Shown one piece after another: positions 46,101 to 53,760 of a stretch of 64,000 bases of DNA (position 1 is the stretch's first letter; the number at the start of each line of letters is the position of its first letter). This DNA is from G965212025 sp965212025 (GTDB lineage: Bacteria; Pseudomonadota; Gammaproteobacteria; Poriferisulfidales; Oxydemutatoraceae). The stretch lies in assembly GCA_965212025.1 (NCBI GenBank), contig OZ243039.1, positions 1,116,001 to 1,180,000 of the forward strand. The letters are read 5' to 3'. The notes beneath the pieces are model-generated. The model did no database searches. It was not told where the DNA came from and was given only the letters and a program-made list of their open reading frames with translations. Both the position numbers and the translations under genes were made by a program.

Positions 46101-47846
46101 CAATACGTGGGAGGTCTCCTGGGAGATAACAGCGGTGGGTCTTCGTCTGACAGCTTCATGCGTACGTTGGCGCAATTGCAGTGCCCGTTAAGGCCTGGTC
46201 AGTCTTGTCGGGGTGCTCGCTCGTATGTCGGTTGGAGTGAGCGGGAGTGGGACTTTGGTGATGCGAACAAGCTGCCAACCATCCGCTCGCAGCCGGCTCC
46301 GGTGATTGCGGAGGGTGACGAGAAAGTGCTCGTAGCGGCTTATGGTAGTAGTAGCGTGACGCTGGCCTTGCATGCCGAGTCTGTCAACCCCGATTCTTTG
46401 AGATGGCAGTTGTTGTCTGGTTCAGGTTCGGGTGTGCCGGGAAGCAGCGTGCGTTTCCTGAAAGACCAAGGAGCAGAGGCGCGTATTGTTTATGAGGTGC
46501 AGGGAGGGATTCGGAAGGAAGACCAATTTTCTGTACAGGTGAGAGGTACAGGTGGCACAGATGTGATTACTGTACTCGTAGGTGTTGCGCCTGCGATTGT
46601 AGGGGATGACGAAAAAGCGCTCAGCGTGGCTTATGGTAGTGGTGAAGGGGAACTGACCATGCGTGCCGGGGCGGTCAATCCTGATTCTCTGAGGTGGCGG
46701 TTGGTGTCCGGCTCAGGTTCGAGTGTGCCGGAAAGTCGTGTACGTTTTCTGAGAAATCAGGGAGTTGAGGCGCGTGTCGTTTATGAGGTTCCTGGCGGGA
46801 TTCGGCAGGAAGACCAGTTTTCCATACAGGTGACGGGTACAGGTGGCACAGATGTAGTTGTTGTGCGCGTGGTCGTTGTGCCTACTATTGTGGAGGGTGA
46901 CGAGGAAACGCTCGTGGTGGCTTATGGTAGTGGTGGTGGGGAGTTGGTCTTGCATGCCGAGGCGGTCAATCCCGACTCTCTGAGCTGGCAGTTGGTGTCC
47001 GGTTCAGGGCCTCAGGAAGGTAATGTACGCTTTACGGATCAAACGGGAGCTGAAGCACGTGTTGTTTATGAGGTGCGAGGTGGGATTCGTCAGAGAGATA
47101 AATTCTCTGTGCAGGTGCGTGATTCGGGTGGCAGCGATGAAATTACGATTTTTGTGATGCCGGACAGGCCGCCGGTGATCAACCGAGTTTTCGGTAGGGA
47201 GGTTGACGATGATGATGATGAGTTGATTGTCTACATCAGTCCCCAAACTCTAGAAGTGGTTCTGGATGTGATTGCTTCAGACGAGTCTCCTGAAAATCTG
47301 GAGTGGACAGTTACAGGTGATGCTGGAGCTTCGCTTGACATCTTTCCTCGTTCTCGGGTGGGAGGAGAAGTTGAGGTGTCATACCGACGAAGTTCTGCGG
47401 AAATCAAAAGCGGTAGTTTTGTCACCACAGTGACAGACAGATTTGGACAATCAGACTCGTTTGTGGTGCGTATAGCCGAGAATGCGGATGCTCCGGAGGT
47501 CGTCAATGATGGTGTGACAATCACTAAGACGGGTAAAACGCTGGAAGTGAAAATACCTTACAGCAGCGAGCAACTAGTACTGGATTTGGTTACCCGTTTG
47601 GCACGGGCGGGGCTTGTGGGGGAACAAGTCAGAAGTACCCCGACCGATGCGCAGGCGTCGTTCTCTTCGGCTGACGGTGAAGGGGCACTGAAGGTTCTGT
47701 TACCGGTTCCACTAGGTGTGGATGAAGCCTCGTTCTTGATACGGGTCAGAAACGGGGCTGCCAGCGAGAAAATTACGATACATGTCACGCGTGAGCAAGT
47801 TATCCGGCTGCGCCTGAAAGCGTACCTCGGTGGAGCGACTCGATAG
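43164..47846 (+). CDS. Large secreted trypsin-like protease with GLUG and repeated beta modules
   Basis: Predicted extracellular protein of 1560 residues. A signal peptide (CLLALLLLLLAPGVFSQS, residues 21-38) is followed by a propeptide-like region, then a chymotrypsin-fold protease with H291 (YFLTAFHCIDG), D343 (VGDWALLRID) and S439 (SGGASGAS); cysteines such as STCGSPVPVC suggest disulfides. Next comes an Ig/cadherin-like module, then about seven GLUG repeats around residues 805-1005 (FVGGLAG, YVGGLVG, NVGGLVGWS), then three more copies of the roughly 95-residue module (VNPDSLRWQLLSGSGSG, then ARVVYEV and GGIRQEDQFS). Two further beta regions end in the tail VIRLRLKAYLGGATR. The protease half is about three quarters identical by eye to the product at 48545. 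It probably acts as a surface adhesin-protease; the substrate is unknown. Confidence 0.85.
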   Translation: MMVRLKCFVWGAQRLIRNRYCLLALLLLLLAPGVFSQSMPGREVELPQVQSSPEIRHAWKAAVENYPLQATQLDLSVLSDKEQEEIQSLLSDPIKTYVGIGRNVHLTEANWAMVKRQDGFAIWQAQIHSPAALSLKVRFSDFDLGLGMSVKVYGLSGGIGAPVEEYAGRGLGDDGEFWSLAVPGDSVAVEYWLPAELEMRPADFPFKVERISHRFREEGKLSGVNVRLLVPRQSTCGSPVPVCSAKNEVARGVARYYVIRDDGKERQCSGTLLNNGSGSGNRALYFLTAFHCIDGVVRSSEVPKDTFINTEFRFRYDNCTDKSEYIEGRGATFVAGSVITVGDWALLRIDGELTGGSGGGYTLLGWDSANLSRFAGYTIHHGSGLPQRRSSFDSIGLDYVARVVTNGNGGRSTVFLPCSGAGCSHFDLRFNQSISGGASGASILVDGDKPQVVGVLTNTNETCGGNASRFSKMYEDGRVQGALTYGDDYFRDRGEARSFDDSARPDYNPVPPAIEGDAEIVIGVVHGSNGLPLTLRAEAFDVRSLRWGLLEDSGPSVAGSGVRFLEDKGARARLVYEVPGGIKEQDQFSVQVSSAGGSDMVTVRVRLIGGPLPLPPECEGKGLATVPGNGTLGNPYQLSTLCQLQDINSQLDSHYRLTADIDASSSRDWNGGSGFHPVAKGVGIFQIFELLDGELALRSTYERTLSQYVFRGSFDGGGFSIDGLVVNREEEELVGLFSITDGATFRNVRLLNSEIKGRDGVGTLAGLMIRSTVSGFHFRGGVDGISDVGSLSGISFSGSFENGSVTGSVQGAEDFVGGLAGGHFGGTVSDVSAYGLTVSGRNYVGGLVGHDRNSTISDSNAHTEVSGDDFVGGLTGWSQGGTLGKCFVTGTANGFSVVGGLAGWVRGSDIIDSYATASASGTDNVGGLVGWSSNGGAISNSYATGAATGTTWVGSLVGDNQGEVRNSYASGVVTPVGNGQYVGGLLGDNSGGSSSDSFMRTLAQLQCPLRPGQSCRGARSYVGWSEREWDFGDANKLPTIRSQPAPVIAEGDEKVLVAAYGSSSVTLALHAESVNPDSLRWQLLSGSGSGVPGSSVRFLKDQGAEARIVYEVQGGIRKEDQFSVQVRGTGGTDVITVLVGVAPAIVGDDEKALSVAYGSGEGELTMRAGAVNPDSLRWRLVSGSGSSVPESRVRFLRNQGVEARVVYEVPGGIRQEDQFSIQVTGTGGTDVVVVRVVVVPTIVEGDEETLVVAYGSGGGELVLHAEAVNPDSLSWQLVSGSGPQEGNVRFTDQTGAEARVVYEVRGGIRQRDKFSVQVRDSGGSDEITIFVMPDRPPVINRVFGREVDDDDDELIVYISPQTLEVVLDVIASDESPENLEWTVTGDAGASLDIFPRSRVGGEVEVSYRRSSAEIKSGSFVTTVTDRFGQSDSFVVRIAENADAPEVVNDGVTITKTGKTLEVKIPYSSEQLVLDLVTRLARAGLVGEQVRSTPTDAQASFSSADGEGALKVLLPVPLGVDEASFLIRVRNGAASEKITIHVTREQVIRLRLKAYLGGATR

Positions 47847-48245
47847 GAGTGAACCACGTCTGTTTTGGCAAGCAGTTTCTTGGGTTCTGTTTTGAGTGAA
47901 GCTCCGTTTGTTCAGGATGAGGGTTAGCAACGGGTCTGCCAGCGAGAAAATTACGATACATGTCACGCGTGAGCAGGTTATCCGGCTGCGCCTGAAGGCG
48001 CACCTCGGTGGAGCGGCTCGATAGGAGTGAATCACGCCCGTTTCGGCAAGCTACTCCTTGGATTCTGTTTTGAGTGAAGCTCCGTTTGTTCAGGATGAGG
48101 GTTAGCAACGGGTCTGCCAGCGAGCAAATGACGACATTATGTGAGTGGGGTTATGCGCGAGCAGGTTATATCCGGTCGTGCCTGAAAGCACACCTCGGTG
48201 GTGCGATTCGATAGGAGTGAATCACGCTCATCTCGGTAGCCGATT
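47760..48245 (+). repeat. 178-bp direct repeats of the protease gene 3' cassette
   Basis: Copies start at 47760, 47938 and 48116 (spacing 178 and 178 bp). The first is the real end of the large protease gene; the second and third lie downstream and repeat the last 28 codons, the TAG stop and about 90 bp of flank. Copy 2 is nearly identical and still encodes RLRLKAHLGGAAR. Copy 3 has several indels. No start precedes copies 2 and 3, so they are not genes. Confidence 0.92.
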
Positions 48246-48544
48246 CCTTATTTTTTTGCTTCGCTACCCTTTGGCACCAATATGATCAGACCGTGTCTTT
48301 GGCAATGTCGTAGCCAGGTCGCAACGCTGGGCAGATGCGAAATCGTGCGCAGCAGTTTCCGGCGGCTCTACTACTGCGTAGCTCGTGTGGTGCACCCGAT
48401 TTTGGGTAGCGGTGACGGAAGTTACTCTGGCGTGTTGTACCACCTATCGGGAAACGGTAGTTTTCCGAACGTGCAAGGCGAAAGCCGTTTTGCGCCACGT
48501 GGCATCAGAGTTGGCAAGTCTGGCTTCGTGAAGGTGCGTTTGAA
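48246..48544. other. Spacer before the second protease gene
   Basis: Contains a 40-bp block at 48285-48324 that is repeated exactly at 50158-50197, after the second protease gene, and a 5' flank resembling that of the first protease gene. An open frame crosses it but ends VRLKCFA, which is the out-of-frame relic of the first gene's N-terminus and not an independent gene. Confidence 0.65.
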
Positions 48545-50089
48545 GTGCTTTGCCTGAGGGTAGAGAAACTGATCAGAAACAGATATTGCTTATTGGCGCT
48601 GCTACTGCTGGCACCTGGTGTGTTTTCGCAAAGTGTGCCGAGCATGGAAGTTGAACTGCGGCCTGCGCGAACGAGTTCTGAAATTCGCCATGCCCGGAAA
48701 GCAGCGGTTGAAAATTATCCCTTGCGGGCAACGCAGCTTGATCTTTCCGTGCTGAGCGACAAAGAACAGGAAGAAATCCAAAGTTTGCTCAGTGATCCGA
48801 TAAAGACCTACGTGGGGATTGGCAGAGACGTCTACTTGACTGAAGCAAATTGGGCAATGGTCAAGCGGGAAGACGGGTTTTCAATATGGCAGGCACAGAT
48901 CTATTCTCCGGCGGCTTTGTCGTTGAATGTGCGTTTCAGCGATTTTGATCTTGGGTTGGGGATGTCCGTTAAAGTGTACGGTCTTGGCGGCGGCGTCGGT
49001 GCCCCGGTTGGGGAATATACGGATCGTGGATTGGGGGACGGTGGAAAGTTATGGTCGCTGTCAGTTCATGGAGACACGGTGGTTGTGGAATACTGGCTTC
49101 CTGCCGAGTTCGAAACGCGCCCCGCTGATTTTCCCTTCAGGGTAGAAAGACTCAGTCATGGCTTCAGGGACGAAGAAGGCAGGCTATCTGGAGTGAATGT
49201 AAGGAGCTTTGTCCCCCGTCAATCCACTTGCGGGTCACCACTTCCTGTCTGTGCTGCAGATGATGAAAATGCGCAGGGCGTCGCTCTCTATTTTGTTACT
49301 GACCATGACGGGAGGCGAGGCCAGTGCTCTGGTGTCTTACTGAACAATGGAAACGAACCAAGGAACCGTACGCTTTATTTTCTCACCGCTTTTCATTGCA
49401 TTGATGGGGTGGTGAGGTCTTCCGAAGCTCCCAAAGGAACACGCATCAATACGGAGTTTCGGTTTCACTACGATACCGCATTATGCGGTTCTGATGGTTA
49501 TATCAGTGGTGGAAACTCACGATTTATTGCTGGAAGCATTAGGGGAGATTGGGCACTGCTGCGTATTGACGGAGACCTGACCAATTTGAGTAGGAAGCAA
49601 CTTTATTACAGGCACCAAGGCTGGAGTGCCAGGCATCTTGGAGTTTTTTTTGGCTACATACTTCACCACCCAGTTCGTATGTCGCTAGGATTCTCCTCTT
49701 TTCTCAGCATTGGTCTTAGTCATGTGGTCGGAACCGGAACGAATAGCTACTTTGAGCCGTGTACGCATGCTGGCTGCTCGCATTTCAAATATTCTCTAGA
49801 CCGAGCTACTTCAGGCGGCTCTTCAGGTGCTCCTATTTTTTATCCTGTTGGAGACTACGTTGTGGGGGTGCATACGCATGGTATTAGCAGCAGCTGCGTC
49901 GGGTGGGGAGCCCGATTCAGCAAGATGTACGAGGATGGAAGAGTTAAGGGAGCACTCACATACGGTGACGATTATTATTTTGACAGGGGAGCGGCGATGA
50001 ATTTTGCTGACTCAGATCAACCTGGCTACAACCTCCGCGGGCAAGTTCCGGTGCGTTTGAAAGTGTACCTCGGTGGCGCGGTTCGATAG
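48545..50089 (+). CDS. Secreted trypsin-like protease, short paralogue
   Basis: Protein of 514 residues: signal peptide (CLLALLLLAPGVFSQS), the same propeptide (SVLSDKEQEEIQSLLSDPIK) and chymotrypsin-fold domain as the 43164 gene, with H284 (YFLTAFHC), D335 (RGDWALLRID) and S427 (TSGGSSGAP). It has none of the GLUG or beta modules: after the protease (MYEDGRVKGALTYGDDYYFD) about 25 residues lead straight to the same C-terminal tail, VPVRLKVYLGGAVR. The start is odd. The N-terminus that begins VRLKCF in the first gene is here out of frame and ends in TGA, so translation must begin at the GTG at 48545. Probably secreted and active. Confidence 0.85.
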   Translation: MLCLRVEKLIRNRYCLLALLLLAPGVFSQSVPSMEVELRPARTSSEIRHARKAAVENYPLRATQLDLSVLSDKEQEEIQSLLSDPIKTYVGIGRDVYLTEANWAMVKREDGFSIWQAQIYSPAALSLNVRFSDFDLGLGMSVKVYGLGGGVGAPVGEYTDRGLGDGGKLWSLSVHGDTVVVEYWLPAEFETRPADFPFRVERLSHGFRDEEGRLSGVNVRSFVPRQSTCGSPLPVCAADDENAQGVALYFVTDHDGRRGQCSGVLLNNGNEPRNRTLYFLTAFHCIDGVVRSSEAPKGTRINTEFRFHYDTALCGSDGYISGGNSRFIAGSIRGDWALLRIDGDLTNLSRKQLYYRHQGWSARHLGVFFGYILHHPVRMSLGFSSFLSIGLSHVVGTGTNSYFEPCTHAGCSHFKYSLDRATSGGSSGAPIFYPVGDYVVGVHTHGISSSCVGWGARFSKMYEDGRVKGALTYGDDYYFDRGAAMNFADSDQPGYNLRGQVPVRLKVYLGGAVR

Positions 50090-50157
50090 GAGCGCGCTGC
50101 GCCTTTTTCGGTAGACGATTCCTTGTTTTTCTGCTTCGGTGCCCTTGGCGCAGTACA

Positions 50158-50197
50158 ATCAGACCGTGTCTTTGGCAATGTCGTAGCCAGGTCGCAA
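50158..50197. repeat. 40-bp exact repeat flanking the second protease gene
   Basis: Identical to 48285-48324. The two copies bracket the short protease gene in direct orientation, within a wider region of partial similarity (about 48212-48330 and 50090-50200). They mark the end of the duplicated protease unit and could support deletion or gene exchange by recombination. Confidence 0.9.
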
Positions 50198-50323
50198 TGC
50201 TCTCGGACAGGTGCCAGAAATCGCGTGCTGTGCGTTGCTTGCCAGAGAAAATGCGAACATAATCACTTTCCGCATAACGCTTTAGTCGTGTGTGGTTCAT
50301 CATGTCAGAAGCGGGGGCTTGGG

Positions 50324-50683
50324 ATGACAAAAATGTTGCTGATACCGGGTCGTTCCCGAAACCAAGGTATCGCGCTCAACGCCGGAAAATTGGGGGAGAA
50401 ATATCTGGATGTAACGTCCACGCTGGAAATGAATGAATCTGATATGCAGAAACTTGGGATTGAGAAAGGTGGCAAAGTTCGGTTGTCTTCGGTTGTCGGC
50501 GAAGTGGTGGTGAGTTGCGTGCCCCGAAAGGATGCTGATTTGCCTTCCGGCCTGCTGTTTATTGCTTATGGTCCGACTTCGAGCCAGTTGATGCCGAGTG
50601 ATACTGCAGGCAGTGGTATGCCGTTGTCGAAGCAGCTGGAAGTCACAGTTGAAAGGTGCGATGGTGCAGACATCGGGGAGTAA
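50324..50683 (+). CDS. FwdD-like molybdopterin dinucleotide-binding protein
   Basis: Protein of 119 residues resembling the D subunit of formylmethanofuran dehydrogenase (MoCo_BD domain): LLIPGRSRNQGIALNAGKLG, a central LGIEKGGKVRLSSVVGEVVV and FIAYGPTSSQLM. In Fwd/Fmd enzymes this domain completes the molybdopterin (MGD) site of subunit B. Here it lies 15 bp before fhcB and probably starts the fhc operon. The longer frame from 50123 covers the protease flank and is rejected in favour of the ATG at 50324 (GGGGGCTTGGG upstream). Confidence 0.82.
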   Translation: MTKMLLIPGRSRNQGIALNAGKLGEKYLDVTSTLEMNESDMQKLGIEKGGKVRLSSVVGEVVVSCVPRKDADLPSGLLFIAYGPTSSQLMPSDTAGSGMPLSKQLEVTVERCDGADIGE

Positions 50684-50698
50684 ACAGGAGGAAAAATA

Positions 50699-52045
50699 AT
50701 GCTGGAAACCGCAACTAAAATCGAAAAAATAAAGGTCGTGAGTGACGCTACTTGCACCTTTTGTGGGTGCGTATGCGATGACATGGAGCTGACGGTGGAT
50801 CTGGAGCAGAATCGAATTACCAAAGCCAAAAATGCCTGCTTTCTGGGAAGAGCGTGGTTTGCCGGACACGTGGTAGACAAAAGCCGACCGGTGGCCACCA
50901 TTGATGGGTGTCCTGCTACTCTTAAAGAAGCTTCTGCTGTGGCGGCCAGCATTTTGCACGAGGCGAGGTGTCCGATCATTTATGGTTTAAGCGATACCAC
51001 TTGCGAGGCACAGCGCCAGGCAGTTGCGATTGGCGATTTCATTAAAGGCAACGTGGATACCACGACTTCTGTTTGCCACGGCCCTTCGGGGATCGCGTTT
51101 CAGGATGTCGGGGAGAGCACGGCGACACTTGGAGAAGTCAAGAATCGTGCCGACTTGGTTATTTATTGGGGTGGCAATCCTGCTGAATCCCATCCCCGCC
51201 ATTTCACGCGTTATGCGGTTACGCCCAAAGGCATGTTCACGCCGAACGGAAAAAGAGATCGTACCGTGGTGTTGGTTGATGTGCGCAAAACGCCAAGCGC
51301 ACCGGTTGCTGATATATTTTTACGCGTAAAACCTGTGCGGGATTTTGAATTGCTTTGGATTTTGCGGGCGATGGTTAAAGGCGTGAAGGTGGCAGTAGAC
51401 GTCGAGGAATTGACTGGGATCAGTCGGGAGGTGCTTGAAGACTTGGTTGGGCGCATGAAAAGCTGTCGTTATGGGGTTATATTTTTTGGCATGGGGCTGA
51501 CGATGACCCGTGGTCGACATTTCAATTCCGGTGCAGTCTTGTCGCTGACGGCGGATTTGAATGACTTTACACACTTCGTTGCCATGCCGGTTCGCGGACA
51601 TGGCAACGTCACGGGTGCCGATAACGTGCTTTCCTGGCAAACCGGCTATCCTTTCGGGGTGAACTTTAACCGTGGATACCCGCGTTTTAACCCCGGAGAG
51701 TTCACGACCGTCGACATGTTGGCAAGAGGAGAAGCGGACAGCGCTTTGATTGTTGCTACAGATCCCGCAGCCAATTTCCCGGCTCGGGCCATTGACCATC
51801 TGAAAAAAATCCCCCTTGTCGTGCTGGATACCAAAGAAACAGCGACAACGAAACTTGCCCGTGTCGCATTCAATGTGGCGACTTATGGCATCAATACGGG
51901 GGGAACGGTCTACCGGATGGACAATGTGCCGATCAGTCTCCGTCCGGCTTTGGCGTCTCCATTTCCTGGAGACCAGGAAGTGCTGACCTCGATTCTTGAT
52001 GACTTGCGCAAGTTGCGGCGAGCAGAGGTCAAGCTCGCAAGTTGA
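50699..52045 (+). CDS. fhcB: Formyltransferase/hydrolase complex subunit B
   Basis: Homologue of formylmethanofuran dehydrogenase subunit B, 448 residues, part of the bacterial Fhc complex that takes formyl-H4MPT to free formate. The N-terminal cysteine cluster TCTFCGCVCDDMEL is retained, as are SVCHGPSG and YWGGNPAESHPRHFTRYAVT. AGGAGG precedes the ATG. In studied Fhc complexes this subunit is reported not to work as a dehydrogenase; whether the retained cysteines and the FwdD-like neighbour mean otherwise here is open. Confidence 0.92.
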   Translation: MLETATKIEKIKVVSDATCTFCGCVCDDMELTVDLEQNRITKAKNACFLGRAWFAGHVVDKSRPVATIDGCPATLKEASAVAASILHEARCPIIYGLSDTTCEAQRQAVAIGDFIKGNVDTTTSVCHGPSGIAFQDVGESTATLGEVKNRADLVIYWGGNPAESHPRHFTRYAVTPKGMFTPNGKRDRTVVLVDVRKTPSAPVADIFLRVKPVRDFELLWILRAMVKGVKVAVDVEELTGISREVLEDLVGRMKSCRYGVIFFGMGLTMTRGRHFNSGAVLSLTADLNDFTHFVAMPVRGHGNVTGADNVLSWQTGYPFGVNFNRGYPRFNPGEFTTVDMLARGEADSALIVATDPAANFPARAIDHLKKIPLVVLDTKETATTKLARVAFNVATYGINTGGTVYRMDNVPISLRPALASPFPGDQEVLTSILDDLRKLRRAEVKLAS

Positions 52046-52111
52046 TCCTGTTCCGTTATGCTTCGGTCTGGCTGCCGAGTGAGCGGCTACTTTTTGCCTT
52101 GTAAATAGTAA

Positions 52112-53755
52112 ATGTCCGAATTTGTGATTTCCGGAGGGCGGGTTTATGACCCTGCCAATGGCATCAACGGCGAAGTACGCGATGTCTGCGTGCGCGACGG
52201 AAAGATCGCTGTATCGGTTGCTGCCTCTGCGCTGAAAATCAACGTTGCAGGGATGGTGGTGATGCCCGGCGGCGTTGATATTCATTGTCATATTGCTGGG
52301 CCAAAAGTTAACCTGGCGCGCAAGTTGATGCCTGAAGACCACCGACTGGATATCCATCCCGGGACGCCTGTTACCCGCTCCGGCAGTGGTGGCGTCGTTC
52401 CCTCCACTTTTGTGACCGGTTATCGCTACGCCACGCTCGGATACACCACCGCAATGGAGGCCGCCGTGCCGCCGCTTTTTGCCAGGCACGTATTGGAAGA
52501 GCTCTGGGATACACCGGTGATCGACAAAGGTTTTTATGTGCTACTCGGCAATAACTGCTTTCTTTATAGCTTGTTGCAGAAAAACCGGACTCAGGATTTC
52601 CAAAATGCGGTTTCCTGGTGGCTGAACGCTACGAAGTCCTATGCTGTGAAACTGGTGAATCCCTGCGGGGATGAATTGTGGAAAGGAAAAAGAAATGCGA
52701 ACGTGACTGACATCAACACGGTGGTCGAGCCCTTTCAATTGACCCCTTTGCATGTCATCTCAGCTTTTGTGGAAGCTGCGAATGCCTTGGGCTTGCCGCA
52801 TCCTCCCCACGTTCACTGCAACAATCTCGGGCACAGCGGGAATATACATACCACGCTGGAAACCATGAAAGCGGCAGGAGGGTTGCCTATCCACATTGCC
52901 CATTCACAATTTCACAGCTTTGCCGGGGAAATCGGCAAAAACCCGGTGTCCGGGGCGCAACAGATTATTGAGTACATCAATTCTCATCCGAATGTCACCA
53001 CGGATGTCGGCCAGGTGATGTTCGGGAAGGCGGTTGCCACGACTGCAGACGCGCCGCTGACATGGATGCTGCGTAATGTGCAGAAAGCCAAATGGGTGAA
53101 CGCTGACACCGAATGTGAAAGTGGTTGCGGAATCATGCCTTTTTCCTATCAGGAACATGTTTACACGCATGCCCTGCAATGGGCGATCGGCCTGGAACTG
53201 TTCCTGTTGTCAGAGGATCCCTGGAGGGTGGTGTTGTCTACGGATCACCCGAATGGTGGATCCTTCATGAATTACCCGAAATTGATACACCTGTTAATGG
53301 ACAGCAATTTCAGGGCGGAAGAAATTAAGCGTCTGCACCCGAAGATCAGGCAGACGACAGGTCTTGCTAACATCAAGCGCGAATACACTTTGCAAGAAAT
53401 TGCCATCATCACAAGGGCCGGTCCGGCGCGCATACTGGGGATGCGCAACAAGGGACATTTGGGTGCAGGTGCGGATGCGGACATCACGGTTTACACGGAA
53501 GACACTGATCGCGAGAAAATGTTCAACGCACCACGCTATGTCTTCAAGGACGGTCATGCGATTATTAAAGATCACGAGTTTTCGCGTGATTATTATGGTC
53601 GCTTGCTGCACGTTGAGCCGAGTTACGATAAAAAAATTGAGGACGCGATCCGGCCGTTTTTTGATGATTACTACACAGTTCGATTTAACAACTATGCCAT
53701 TCAGGATGATTTGCTCCATGAGCATACGGTCGTTCCGGTGCTCAACAAGTCTTAG
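52112..53755 (+). CDS. fhcA: Formyltransferase/hydrolase complex subunit A
   Basis: Amidohydrolase-type subunit of Fhc, 547 residues, which hydrolyses the formylated carrier to formate. The metal-binding start MPGGVDIHCHIAGPK, NLARKLMPEDHR, HVHCNNLGHSGNIHTT and LSTDHPNGGSFMNYPKLIHL fit the family. It follows fhcB by 66 bp and precedes fhcD by 5 bp. Cytoplasmic. Confidence 0.94.
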   Translation: MSEFVISGGRVYDPANGINGEVRDVCVRDGKIAVSVAASALKINVAGMVVMPGGVDIHCHIAGPKVNLARKLMPEDHRLDIHPGTPVTRSGSGGVVPSTFVTGYRYATLGYTTAMEAAVPPLFARHVLEELWDTPVIDKGFYVLLGNNCFLYSLLQKNRTQDFQNAVSWWLNATKSYAVKLVNPCGDELWKGKRNANVTDINTVVEPFQLTPLHVISAFVEAANALGLPHPPHVHCNNLGHSGNIHTTLETMKAAGGLPIHIAHSQFHSFAGEIGKNPVSGAQQIIEYINSHPNVTTDVGQVMFGKAVATTADAPLTWMLRNVQKAKWVNADTECESGCGIMPFSYQEHVYTHALQWAIGLELFLLSEDPWRVVLSTDHPNGGSFMNYPKLIHLLMDSNFRAEEIKRLHPKIRQTTGLANIKREYTLQEIAIITRAGPARILGMRNKGHLGAGADADITVYTEDTDREKMFNAPRYVFKDGHAIIKDHEFSRDYYGRLLHVEPSYDKKIEDAIRPFFDDYYTVRFNNYAIQDDLLHEHTVVPVLNKS

Positions 53756-53760
53756 TACTC

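Noticed and set aside
48282..48557. 91-codon frame before the short protease gene
   Set aside because: Its end (VRLKCFA) is the out-of-frame relic of the other copy's N-terminus and the rest is repeated flank.
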